NCBI RefSeq assembly: GCF_001441615.1
Contig: NZ_LAXJ01000012.1
Span: 92,162-156,161 of the forward strand
Length of the DNA stretch: 64,000 bases
Source of the DNA: Roseovarius atlanticus
GTDB lineage: Bacteria > Pseudomonadota > Alphaproteobacteria > Rhodobacterales > Rhodobacteraceae
Direction: 5' to 3'
The notes beneath the pieces are model-generated. The model had not been told where the DNA came from and searched no databases. It saw only the letters and a program-made list of their open reading frames with translations. Positions within the stretch are counted from its first letter, which is position 1, and the number at the start of each line of letters is the position of its first letter. The translations under genes and the position numbers were made by a program. Shown here in pieces: positions 37,821 through 46,920 of the stretch.

Positions 37821-38723
37821 TCAGAGGTTCAGCGCCTCGCGCACGGCATCCAATGCACTTTCCAGCATGTCGGGATTGTCCTCGGCCGCTTGCAGGCTGG
37901 ACTTCAGTCCTGTCTTTTGCACCGTGCTGAGGTCGGAATTGTCGATGTACTCGGCAACCTCGTCGTAATCGAAGCCCTCGGTCGTCAACAATTCCGTGAT
38001 GGGCGTGTCGGAGCCGTCCGCAGCCACGCCATCGGCTGAGCTGACCGCCTCGTCGGTCGCGGCGTCTTCGGCTGCGGCGTCGGCGGTATCGGCGGCATCT
38101 TCCGCGACCTCTTCGGTCGTGCTGGCCGCGTCCTCGGCCGCCTCTTCGGTTGCGGCGGCGGCGTCGCTGGCGGTGTCAGCGGCGTCCTCTGCCGCGTTTT
38201 CCGTCGCCTCGGCCGCGTCGCTTGCGGTGTCGGCGGCAGCATCGGCCGCGTCCGAGGCGGCTTGCGTGGTTTCCTCGGCCACCTCCTCGGCGGTTTCGGC
38301 GGTCGCGTCTGTTGCGTCCGCGGCAGCCTCGGCGGCTGCGTTTGCGGCGTCGCTGGCCGCGTCGGCGGCGTCGGACGCAGTGTCCTCGGCGAAATTGGCC
38401 GCATCGTCGGCGGCCTCTACGGCGTCCTGCGCCGCTTCATCGGCGGCGTTGCCGGCAGCATCCACCGCGTCTTCTGCTGCGGCGGCGGCCTCCTCGGCGG
38501 CCTCGGCGGTTGCGTCGCCCGCGGCCTCAACCGCTTCGCCGGTTTCCTCGACGGCGTTTTCGACCGCCTCACCGGCGGTTTCCGCCGCACTGTCCAGCTC
38601 CTCCGGCGAGGATACCGAGTCGGAGACCTCGTCCACGACCTCTTGCGGTGACTTGCCGGTGAAAAGCATGTACCCCCCGGCAAGGATGGCAAGGGCCACG
38701 ATCAGCCACAAAATGTTTCTCAT
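37821..38723 (-). CDS. Membrane-anchored Ala/Glu/Asp-rich repeat protein
   Basis: A 300-residue protein. An N-terminal transmembrane anchor (MRNILWLIVALAILAGGYMLFTG) is followed by about 190 residues of Ala with Glu/Asp/Thr and very few Lys, arranged in loose 4/7/11-residue periods (AADAASDAA, AAEDAADTASDAA), then a normal C-terminal domain (DGFDYDEVAEYIDNSDLSTVQKTGLKSSLQAAEDN). The repeat resembles LEA-like or apolipoprotein-like amphipathic helices but is strongly acidic. The start at 38723 has GAGGGG at 8 bases. Long antisense ORFs in the repeat are GCC/GGC artefacts. Confidence 0.82.
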   Translation of the reverse strand: MRNILWLIVALAILAGGYMLFTGKSPQEVVDEVSDSVSSPEELDSAAETAGEAVENAVEETGEAVEAAGDATAEAAEEAAAAAEDAVDAAGNAADEAAQDAVEAADDAANFAEDTASDAADAASDAANAAAEAAADATDATAETAEEVAEETTQAASDAADAAADTASDAAEATENAAEDAADTASDAAAATEEAAEDAASTTEEVAEDAADTADAAAEDAATDEAVSSADGVAADGSDTPITELLTTEGFDYDEVAEYIDNSDLSTVQKTGLKSSLQAAEDNPDMLESALDAVREALNL

Positions 38724-38926
38724 TTGTATTCCCCTCAACTGGCAGGTTTCTGAACACTTTCACAGCCTGCCTTACAGTTGCTTCGAGATGAAGCCTAAAA
38801 TCGGCTCATGCAAGGGGAAATTACCGTCGAACAAGGCTCTGCCGGCTGATTTTGCCGCTTGAAACACCCCCTGCGCGCGGTTACCTTGCGGCCTCAAACT
38901 TGCTGAACGATCGAAGGACAAAAACC

Positions 38927-39472
38927 ATAGCCCGCAGACCACACAACGCGCCCCCGACGCGCGACACCGGCCCCCGCATCAACGAAAAAATCCGCGTTCC
39001 GGAAATACGCCTGATCGGCGCGGATGGCGAAAACGTCGGCGTCGTGACGCCCGAACGTGCCATGGGCATGGCGGAAGAGGCCGGGCTGGACCTGGTGGAG
39101 ATTTCGCCGAACGCCAATCCGCCGGTCTGCAAGATCATGGACTATGGCAAGTACAAGTACGAACAGCAAAAGCGGGAATCCGAGGCGCGCAAGAAGCAGA
39201 AAGTCATCGAGGTGAAGGAGGTGAAATTCCGGCCAAACACCGACACGCATGACTATGATGTCAAGATGCGCAACGTGTTTCGCTTTTTGGAAAACGGCGA
39301 CAAGGTGAAGATCACCCTGCGCTTCCGTGGCCGGGAAATGGCGCACCAGGATTTGGGCCGCGAGCTGTTGCAGCGAGTGGCCGAGGACATCAAGGAAATC
39401 GGCAAGGTCGAGAACATGCCGAAGATGGAAGGCCGGCAGATGATCATGATCATCGCGCCGGGCGCCAAGTAA
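38927..39472 (+). CDS. infC: Translation initiation factor IF-3 with AUA start
   Basis: A 181-residue IF-3, with an N-domain ([28 protein letters not shown]) and C-domain ([41 protein letters not shown]). IF-3 proteins of this clade begin MARRPHN or similar. Here that point is an ATA codon (38927) with AAGGA 8 bases upstream (38914-38918) and no ATG or GTG in frame nearby; an in-frame TTG at 38852 would add 25 unlikely residues. Rare infC start codons are known to let IF-3 repress its own translation. Confidence 0.9.
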   Translation: MARRPHNAPPTRDTGPRINEKIRVPEIRLIGADGENVGVVTPERAMGMAEEAGLDLVEISPNANPPVCKIMDYGKYKYEQQKRESEARKKQKVIEVKEVKFRPNTDTHDYDVKMRNVFRFLENGDKVKITLRFRGREMAHQDLGRELLQRVAEDIKEIGKVENMPKMEGRQMIMIIAPGAK

Positions 39473-39661
39473 TCCCGCGCGCCGCGCTGGATGTTTATCG
39501 CAGACCGCTGTGCAAGGTTATTTGATTTTGAATCTGACAGGCGGTCGGGTAGTGTCTTTCCCACGTTACGGGACACAATAGCGAGGTTGGCCACGCGTTC
39601 CGCGCCGGGCGCCTGAACCGTGGCCATCCGGGATATGGGTCCGTCGGGAAAGGGCTTGGGG

Positions 39662-41368
39662 ATGCAGTTTGGACTTAAGGTGGCACTGGCCGTCGTGGCT
39701 TGCGTCATGGGACAGGCCGCCGTGGCGGAGCGTGCAAGCGACGGGCAGGTCAATCTGATCTTCTGGCAGGCGCCGTCGATCATGAACCCCTATCTTACTG
39801 GTGGTATCAAGGATATCGAGTCGGCCAGCCTGGTGCTGGAGCCGCTGGCGCGATACGACGAAACCGGCACGATGATCCCGTGGCTGGTCGCCGAAATCCC
39901 GACCGTGGAAAACGGCGGTGTGGCGGAAGATTTCAAGTCGATCACCTGGCGGCTCAGGGACAACCTGACCTGGTCCGATGGCACGCCGGTCACGGCGTCG
40001 GATGTGGCCTTCACGTGGTCCTACTGCACCGCGGATGGCGGCGGTTGCGCCCATGTCGACAAGTTCTCTGGCATTGCCGATATCGAGACGCCGAACGACC
40101 GCACCGTCGTGATCCGCTTCGACGAGGCCAAACCTTTTCCCTACGACGCCTTTGTCGGCGCGTCCTCGCCCATCTTGCAGGCCGACCAGTTCGCCGACTG
40201 CCTTGGCGACCGGGCCCCCACCTGTACCGAGGCGAATTTCTATCCCATCGGCACCGGGCCATTCGTGGTGGACGATTTCCGCACCGGCGACGCCGTCAGG
40301 ATGTCCGCCAACCCCTATTACCGCGACCCGGCCAAGCCCGCCTTTGCCAGCCTGATGATCAAGGGGGGCGGCACGGCCGAGAACGCGGCCCGCGCCGTGC
40401 TGGAAACCGCGGATTACGATTATGCCTGGAATCTGCAATTGCCGCCCGAAGTGCTGGATGGAATGCAGGCGGCGGGCCGAGGCGAGGTGGTCGCGGCGTT
40501 CGGGACGCTGGTGGAACGCGTCGTGCTCAATCTGACCGATCCCTCCTCGGCCCTGGGGGACGAACGCTCGACCCTCGCGCATCCGCATCCCTTCCTGACC
40601 GACATATCGGTGCGACAGGCGCTGAGCATGGCGATCGACCGGGCGATCCTGGTCGAGATCGGCTATGGAGAGGCCGGGCGTGTCACCTGCAACATCCTGC
40701 CCGCGCCGGAAATCTATGCCTCCGACGCCAACGAGGCCTGCAAGATGCAGGATGTCGAAGGTGCGAAGGCTCTGCTGGACAGTGCCGGCTGGACGGACAG
40801 CGATGGTGACGGGGTGCGCGACAAGGACGGGGTCGCCTTGCGCCTGCTCTTCCAGACCTCGACCAATGCCGTGCGCCAGACCTTCCAGGCCGCGATCAAG
40901 AGCTGGTGGTCCGAACTGGGCGTCGAGACAGAGCTGCGCAATGTCGACGGCAACGTCTTTTTCGGTAGTGATCCGAACAGCCCGGACACCTATCAGAAGT
41001 TCTATGCCGACGTTCAGATGTACGCCCAGATGTTCGACGGCACGGATCCCGAGGCCTATATGGCCAGCTGGACCTGCGAACGTATTCCGACGCCGGACAA
41101 CCAGTGGCAGGGAACGAACATGCCACGATACTGCAATGAGGCCTTCGATGAGCTGGTCTCGGAGATGCGCGAGACGGGCGGGCTTGAAGTCCGGGCAGAA
41201 CTGGCCCGCGCCATGAACGACATGCTGATTCAGGATTACGTGATCCTTCCGCTGGTCCATCGCGGGCGCGTCTCGGCGCATGTGAATTCGCTGGGCGGGG
41301 TTGTTCTGAACGCCTGGGACAGCGAGTTGTGGAATGCGGCAGATTGGTACCGCATCGAGACCGATTGA
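39662..41368 (+). CDS. Peptide ABC transporter substrate-binding protein
   Basis: A 568-residue periplasmic SBP_bac_5 (DppA/OppA family) protein with a signal peptide (MQFGLKVALAVVACVMGQAAVA). Family signatures: LEPLARYDETGTMIPWLVAEIPT, WRLRDNLTWSDGTPVTASDVAFTW, YPIGTGPFVV and VRQALSMAIDRA. The start ATG 39662 gives the signal peptide, unlike the upstream GTG at 39620. It begins the rightward transporter operon with two permeases. The ligand is probably an oligopeptide or similar, but cannot be told from sequence. Confidence 0.93.
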   Translation: MQFGLKVALAVVACVMGQAAVAERASDGQVNLIFWQAPSIMNPYLTGGIKDIESASLVLEPLARYDETGTMIPWLVAEIPTVENGGVAEDFKSITWRLRDNLTWSDGTPVTASDVAFTWSYCTADGGGCAHVDKFSGIADIETPNDRTVVIRFDEAKPFPYDAFVGASSPILQADQFADCLGDRAPTCTEANFYPIGTGPFVVDDFRTGDAVRMSANPYYRDPAKPAFASLMIKGGGTAENAARAVLETADYDYAWNLQLPPEVLDGMQAAGRGEVVAAFGTLVERVVLNLTDPSSALGDERSTLAHPHPFLTDISVRQALSMAIDRAILVEIGYGEAGRVTCNILPAPEIYASDANEACKMQDVEGAKALLDSAGWTDSDGDGVRDKDGVALRLLFQTSTNAVRQTFQAAIKSWWSELGVETELRNVDGNVFFGSDPNSPDTYQKFYADVQMYAQMFDGTDPEAYMASWTCERIPTPDNQWQGTNMPRYCNEAFDELVSEMRETGGLEVRAELARAMNDMLIQDYVILPLVHRGRVSAHVNSLGGVVLNAWDSELWNAADWYRIETD

Positions 41369-41410
41369 TCCGTCAATCGCTGTGAGCCGCGCCGGAAGGG
41401 ACAGGGTTGG

Positions 41411-42418
41411 ATGCTGACATTCGCGTTGCGCCGCCTGCTTGTGTCGGTTCCGATGCTGGTGGTGATCGCGCTGGTCATTTTCCTGCTGCTGGACCTGGCA
41501 CCGGGCGACCCGATGGGAAATCTGCCCCAGACCATCTCGCCTGAGGTAAAGGCCCAGATGCGCGAGGCCCTGGGGCTTGGAGAGCCATTGCATGTGCGGT
41601 TCTGGGCCTGGATGACACAGATTTTCTGGGTCGAGCCGCAGGTGCTGATCGACCATGTCTTCGGTACCTCGTTCGCCCTGGAAAAGCCGCGGGTGCTGAG
41701 CTGGCAAAGCCGGGCGCCGGTTATGTTCGAGATCGCGCAGGCCCTGCCCCAGACGTTGTGGGTGGTTGGCACGGCCTATGTGGTTGGCATCCTGGTGGCG
41801 CTGCCGCTTGGCATCTTCGCGGCGTACCGCCAATACTCGGTCTTCGACAACGCCAGCACCTTCGTGACGATGGTGGGGTATTCCCTGCCGCCTTTCCTGA
41901 CCGGGCCGCTGGTCATCTTCGTCTTCGCGGTGCAGCTTGATCTGTTTCCGTTCATCTACGAGACGACGCACCGCGTGACGGACTGGGAAAGTTTTACCTA
42001 TCAGGTCAGGCAGATGGTCCTGCCCGTGCTGGTGCTGTCGGTGCAGACAACGGCCCAGATCAGCCGTTACATGCGGTCGGCGATGCTGGACAACCTGAGC
42101 CAAGATTACGTGCGCACGGCGCGGGCCAAAGGCATGAGCGAATGGGTCGTCGTGATGGTGCATGTGCTGCGCAACTCGATGATCCCGGTGGTGACGGTCA
42201 TTGCGCTGGGGGCGCCGGCCGTCTTCGGCGGCGCGATCATCACTGAACAGGTGTTCGCGATCAACGGGATCGGGGCGCAGCTGATCGGAGCAATCAAGGC
42301 GAATGACCTGCCGCTGGTGCATACGCTCACTTTCCTGTTCGCCGTTCTGATCGTTTTGGCCAACCTGGTGGCCGATCTGCTGTATGGCCTGCTTGACCCG
42401 AGGATCCGGTATGGCTGA
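41411..42418 (+). CDS. Dipeptide-type ABC transporter permease (DppB-like)
   Basis: A 335-residue inner-membrane permease with about six helices. It starts MLTFALRRLLVSVPMLVVIAL..., carries the first-loop LDLAPGDPMGNL, and has the cytoplasmic EAA loop YVRTARAKGMSEWVVVMVHVLRNSMIPV. It ends overlapping the second permease by 8 bases. It is 42 bases downstream of the binding-protein gene. Confidence 0.93.
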   Translation: MLTFALRRLLVSVPMLVVIALVIFLLLDLAPGDPMGNLPQTISPEVKAQMREALGLGEPLHVRFWAWMTQIFWVEPQVLIDHVFGTSFALEKPRVLSWQSRAPVMFEIAQALPQTLWVVGTAYVVGILVALPLGIFAAYRQYSVFDNASTFVTMVGYSLPPFLTGPLVIFVFAVQLDLFPFIYETTHRVTDWESFTYQVRQMVLPVLVLSVQTTAQISRYMRSAMLDNLSQDYVRTARAKGMSEWVVVMVHVLRNSMIPVVTVIALGAPAVFGGAIITEQVFAINGIGAQLIGAIKANDLPLVHTLTFLFAVLIVLANLVADLLYGLLDPRIRYG

Positions 42419-43319
42419 GCATCGACACGTCTCGCACGGCCTCTGGCGCGATATCGGTCGCCAGTTCATGCGCCACAAGGGGGCCGTTTTCGGCGCGGTG
42501 CTGTTTGCAACCATTGTGATTGCCGTGCTTGTCGGCCCGCTGCTCTGGAATCTGGCACCGGATGCCCCCGACTTTTCGGCGCGAAATGCCGGCCCCAGCG
42601 CGGCGCACCCGTTCGGCACCGATCAGCTGGGCCGTGACCTGCTGGCGCAAGTGCTGGCGGGCGGGCGTATCTCGCTTGCGGTGGGTCTGGCGGCGATGGT
42701 GCTGTCGGTGGGCCTGGGCACGCTTGTGGGCGTTCTGGCGGGTGTCTTTCGCCGGCTTGACGGACCTCTGATGCGGCTGACGGACCTTTTCCTGTCACTT
42801 CCTCTGCTGCCCCTCCTGCTGGTCATCGTGATGCTGTTTCGCGAAGCCCTGAGCGCCGCGGTGGGCACCAATACGGGTATCTTCCTGCTGATCGTCTCGG
42901 CCATCGGCGTCACCAGTTGGATGCCGGTTGCCCGGATCGTGCGGGCTGACGTGCTGAGCGTGCGAGAGCGGGATTTCGTGCTAGCCGCGCGCGCCTCGGG
43001 GACCAGGCAACTGCACCTGATCACGCGACACATCTTGCCGAATATCCTGTCGCCCATCGTCGTTTCGGCCACGCTGGGCATTGCCAACGCCATTATCACC
43101 GAAAGCGCGCTGAGTTTTCTCGGGCTGGGCTTTCCGTCCGATTTCCCGACCTGGGGTCGCCTGCTGAGCGACGGGGTGGTCTATCTGTCCGAGTTTCCGT
43201 GGCGGGTGTTCTGGCCCGGCCTGATGATCTCGCTCACGGTGCTGAGCGTGAATTTCATGGGTGACGGGCTGCGCGATGCGCTCGACCCAAAGCTGCGGGG
43301 ACGGGCCGCGCCGATTTGA
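42411..43319 (+). CDS. Dipeptide-type ABC transporter permease (DppC-like)
   Basis: A 302-residue permease. The N-terminal cytoplasmic part is followed by HPFGTDQLGRDLLAQVLAGGRISLAVG, a characteristic DppC segment, and the EAA loop DFVLAARASGTRQLHLITRHILPNILSPI. The ATG at 42411 lies inside the end of the first permease. Together with the upstream genes it forms the membrane part; the ATPase gene is on the other strand beyond the DksA-like gene. Confidence 0.93.
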   Translation: MAEHRHVSHGLWRDIGRQFMRHKGAVFGAVLFATIVIAVLVGPLLWNLAPDAPDFSARNAGPSAAHPFGTDQLGRDLLAQVLAGGRISLAVGLAAMVLSVGLGTLVGVLAGVFRRLDGPLMRLTDLFLSLPLLPLLLVIVMLFREALSAAVGTNTGIFLLIVSAIGVTSWMPVARIVRADVLSVRERDFVLAARASGTRQLHLITRHILPNILSPIVVSATLGIANAIITESALSFLGLGFPSDFPTWGRLLSDGVVYLSEFPWRVFWPGLMISLTVLSVNFMGDGLRDALDPKLRGRAAPI

Positions 43320-43381
43320 TCCCGATCAAGGTATGCCCTGCCCGGCTTGCTACGCTGAGATCGCAGCAACAGGAGGCCGCC

Positions 43382-43696
43382 ATGGATTTCACCCGCCAGA
43401 AGACCAGCCTGCTTGAACGCCGCGAGGCGCTGACCGCACATTTGAACGCGGTCGAACATGCCCTGGACGAGACGCCGCCCAAGGACTGGGAAGACCGCGC
43501 GTCAGAGCGGCAGGGCGACGAGGTTCTCGAAGTGCTCGGCCTGAAGGAAATGGCTGAACTGCGCCGCATCGACGCCGCGCTGGCGCGGATCGAGGCGGGC
43601 AGTTACGGCATTTGCCAGATGTGCGGCGAGAGCATTGCCGAGCCGCGGCTGGAGTTCCTGCCGGACACGCCCTTTTGCACGGCCTGCGCGTCCTAG
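43382..43696 (+). CDS. TraR/DksA-type zinc finger protein
   Basis: A 104-residue protein with a coiled-coil start (TSLLERREALTAHLNAVEHALDE) and a C-terminal zinc finger CQMCGE...FCTAC, preceded by IEAGSYGIC, the DksA motif. The coiled-coil tip carries DWEDRASERQGDEVLEVL. The family binds RNA polymerase in the secondary channel. AGGAGG precedes ATG 43382; the longer frame overlapping the permease end is rejected. Confidence 0.9.
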   Translation: MDFTRQKTSLLERREALTAHLNAVEHALDETPPKDWEDRASERQGDEVLEVLGLKEMAELRRIDAALARIEAGSYGICQMCGESIAEPRLEFLPDTPFCTACAS

Positions 43697-43700
43697 GGGG

Positions 43701-44861
43701 TCAGGCCGGCATCCGCTGCTCGACGATCCCAGCCCACCAGCTGCACCCCGACGGAATGACGTCGTCGTTGAAATTGTATTCCGGGTGGTGCACCGGGGCG
43801 GACGCACCGTTGCCGACGAGGATATAGGCGCCGGGACGTTCCTCCAGCATGAAGGCAAAATCCTCGCCGCCCATCACTAATGGCGCCGTATCGCATTGAC
43901 CTGAAACGGATTTTGCCACTTCGGCGGCAAAGTCAGTCTGTTCGTCGTGGTTGGCCATCACCGGGTAGTTGTATTCGTAATCGAGCGAAATCTCTGCTCC
44001 GAACGCCGCGCCGATATGGTCGCAGATGCCCTTCATCCGGGTCGCAGCCAGCTCGCGCGTCTCGTTGCTGAGCGTGCGCACGGTGCCCATCAGCGTGACG
44101 CGCGACGGGATGACGTTGAAGGTGTGCGACGAGGTTTCCATCGAGGTCACCGACACGACGATCTGCTGGATCGGGTCGGCGTTGCGGCTGACGATGGTTT
44201 GCAGGGCCGTGACAAGGTGGCCGGTGACGACCGTGGGGTCGATGGTTTCATGCGGCTTGGCGGCGTGACCGCCCTTGCCTTCGACCACGATGTCGAACTT
44301 GTCGGTGGCGGCGAAGAACGGGCCGGGGCGAATGGCGAACTGGCCCGGTTCGACCCCCGGCCAGTTGTGCATCCCATAGACCTCCTGGATGCCGAACCGT
44401 TCCATCAACCCGTCGTCGCACATCTCCTTGCCGCCGCCGCCGCCCTCTTCGGCGGGTTGGAAGATGATCACGGCGGTGCCGTTGAAATTGCGCGTCTCCG
44501 CCAGGTACTTGGCGGCGCCGAGCAGCATGGCGGTGTGGCCATCGTGCCCGCAGGCGTGCATCGCGCCGGGGGTCTTGGAGGCATAGTCGAGCCCCGTCGC
44601 CTCGTGAATGGGCAGCGCGTCCATGTCGGCGCGCAGGCCGATGGTGCGGCCTGAAGAGTTTTCGCGCCCCTTTATCACCGCGACAACGCCGGTGCGGCCC
44701 AGCCCGGTGACCACCTCGTCGCAGCCGAAGATTTGCAGTTTTTCGGCAACCAGCGCACTGGTACGGTGGGTTTCGAACAGAATTTCGGGATTTTCATGGA
44801 TGTCCCGACGCCATTTGGTGATCTCATCCTGCATTTCTGCAAAGCGGTTCTTGATGGGCAT
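43701..44861 (-). CDS. M20 amidohydrolase (hippurate hydrolase-like)
   Basis: A 386-residue metallo-amidohydrolase of the HipO/AbgB branch. Start MPIKNRFAEMQDEITKWRRDIHENPE; zinc motifs GLRADMDALPI, HACGHDGHTAMLLGAAKYL and QPAEEGGGGGKEM; C-terminal GGEDFAFML. It removes acyl groups from N-acyl amino acids or small peptides. It lies downstream of the fused transporter ATPase (11 bases), on the same strand, so uptake and hydrolysis of the transported substrate may be linked. Confidence 0.92.
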   Translation of the reverse strand: MPIKNRFAEMQDEITKWRRDIHENPEILFETHRTSALVAEKLQIFGCDEVVTGLGRTGVVAVIKGRENSSGRTIGLRADMDALPIHEATGLDYASKTPGAMHACGHDGHTAMLLGAAKYLAETRNFNGTAVIIFQPAEEGGGGGKEMCDDGLMERFGIQEVYGMHNWPGVEPGQFAIRPGPFFAATDKFDIVVEGKGGHAAKPHETIDPTVVTGHLVTALQTIVSRNADPIQQIVVSVTSMETSSHTFNVIPSRVTLMGTVRTLSNETRELAATRMKGICDHIGAAFGAEISLDYEYNYPVMANHDEQTDFAAEVAKSVSGQCDTAPLVMGGEDFAFMLEERPGAYILVGNGASAPVHHPEYNFNDDVIPSGCSWWAGIVEQRMPA

Positions 44862-44872
44862 GGGCGGTCCTT

Positions 44873-46684
<1,812 letters not shown>

Positions 46685-46756
46685 GAGACCGAGTTAACCC
46701 GGCGCGTTTGGCGAGGTCAAATGACAAAGGTTAAAGGCGACTCGGCGGCTGAAACC

Positions 46757-46800
46757 GCGTCGGTATCGCGTCGGTATTTGCATCGGTATCGCGTCGGTGG
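46757..46800. repeat. Four helically spaced 10-mer direct repeats
   Basis: GCGTCGGTAT at 46757 and 46768, GCATCGGTAT at 46780 and GCGTCGGTGG at 46791, at 11, 12 and 11 base spacing. They lie 73-116 bases before the fused ATPase start, so they sit on one face of the helix upstream of that gene. Confidence 0.7.
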
Positions 46801-46865
46801 TTCCGTCCGGCGCCCCGAATGAACGGGCCGGACGATGGGGGTCAGAATTCGTTGACATTCCGGGG

Positions 46866-46887
46866 CCGGAAAATGCGCATTTTCCGG
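46866..46887. repeat. 22-bp perfect palindrome
   Basis: CCGGAAAATGCG and its exact reverse complement without a loop, just downstream of the acylase gene. It can fold as a hairpin in RNA or act as a dyad site. There is no T tract. Confidence 0.75.
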
Positions 46888-46889
46888 GG

Positions 46890-46909
46890 CATTTTCTGCG
46901 CAGAAAATG
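46890..46909. repeat. 20-bp perfect palindrome
   Basis: CATTTTCTGCGCAGAAAATG, exactly self-complementary, two bases after the other palindrome and 12 bases beyond the acylase stop. The two share the AAAATG/CATTTT element. Confidence 0.75.
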
Positions 46910-46920
46910 TCGCCCCCACC

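Noticed and set aside
37996..38862. Long rightward frames opposite the Ala-rich protein
   Set aside because: GCC/GGC repeats are open in several frames; only the leftward frame has a membrane anchor, ribosome site and folded tail.
39566..42619. A 1017-residue leftward open frame opposite the ABC transporter genes
   Set aside because: His/Arg/Gln-rich with no domain; a mirror of high-GC codon use in the real rightward genes, which have clear signatures.
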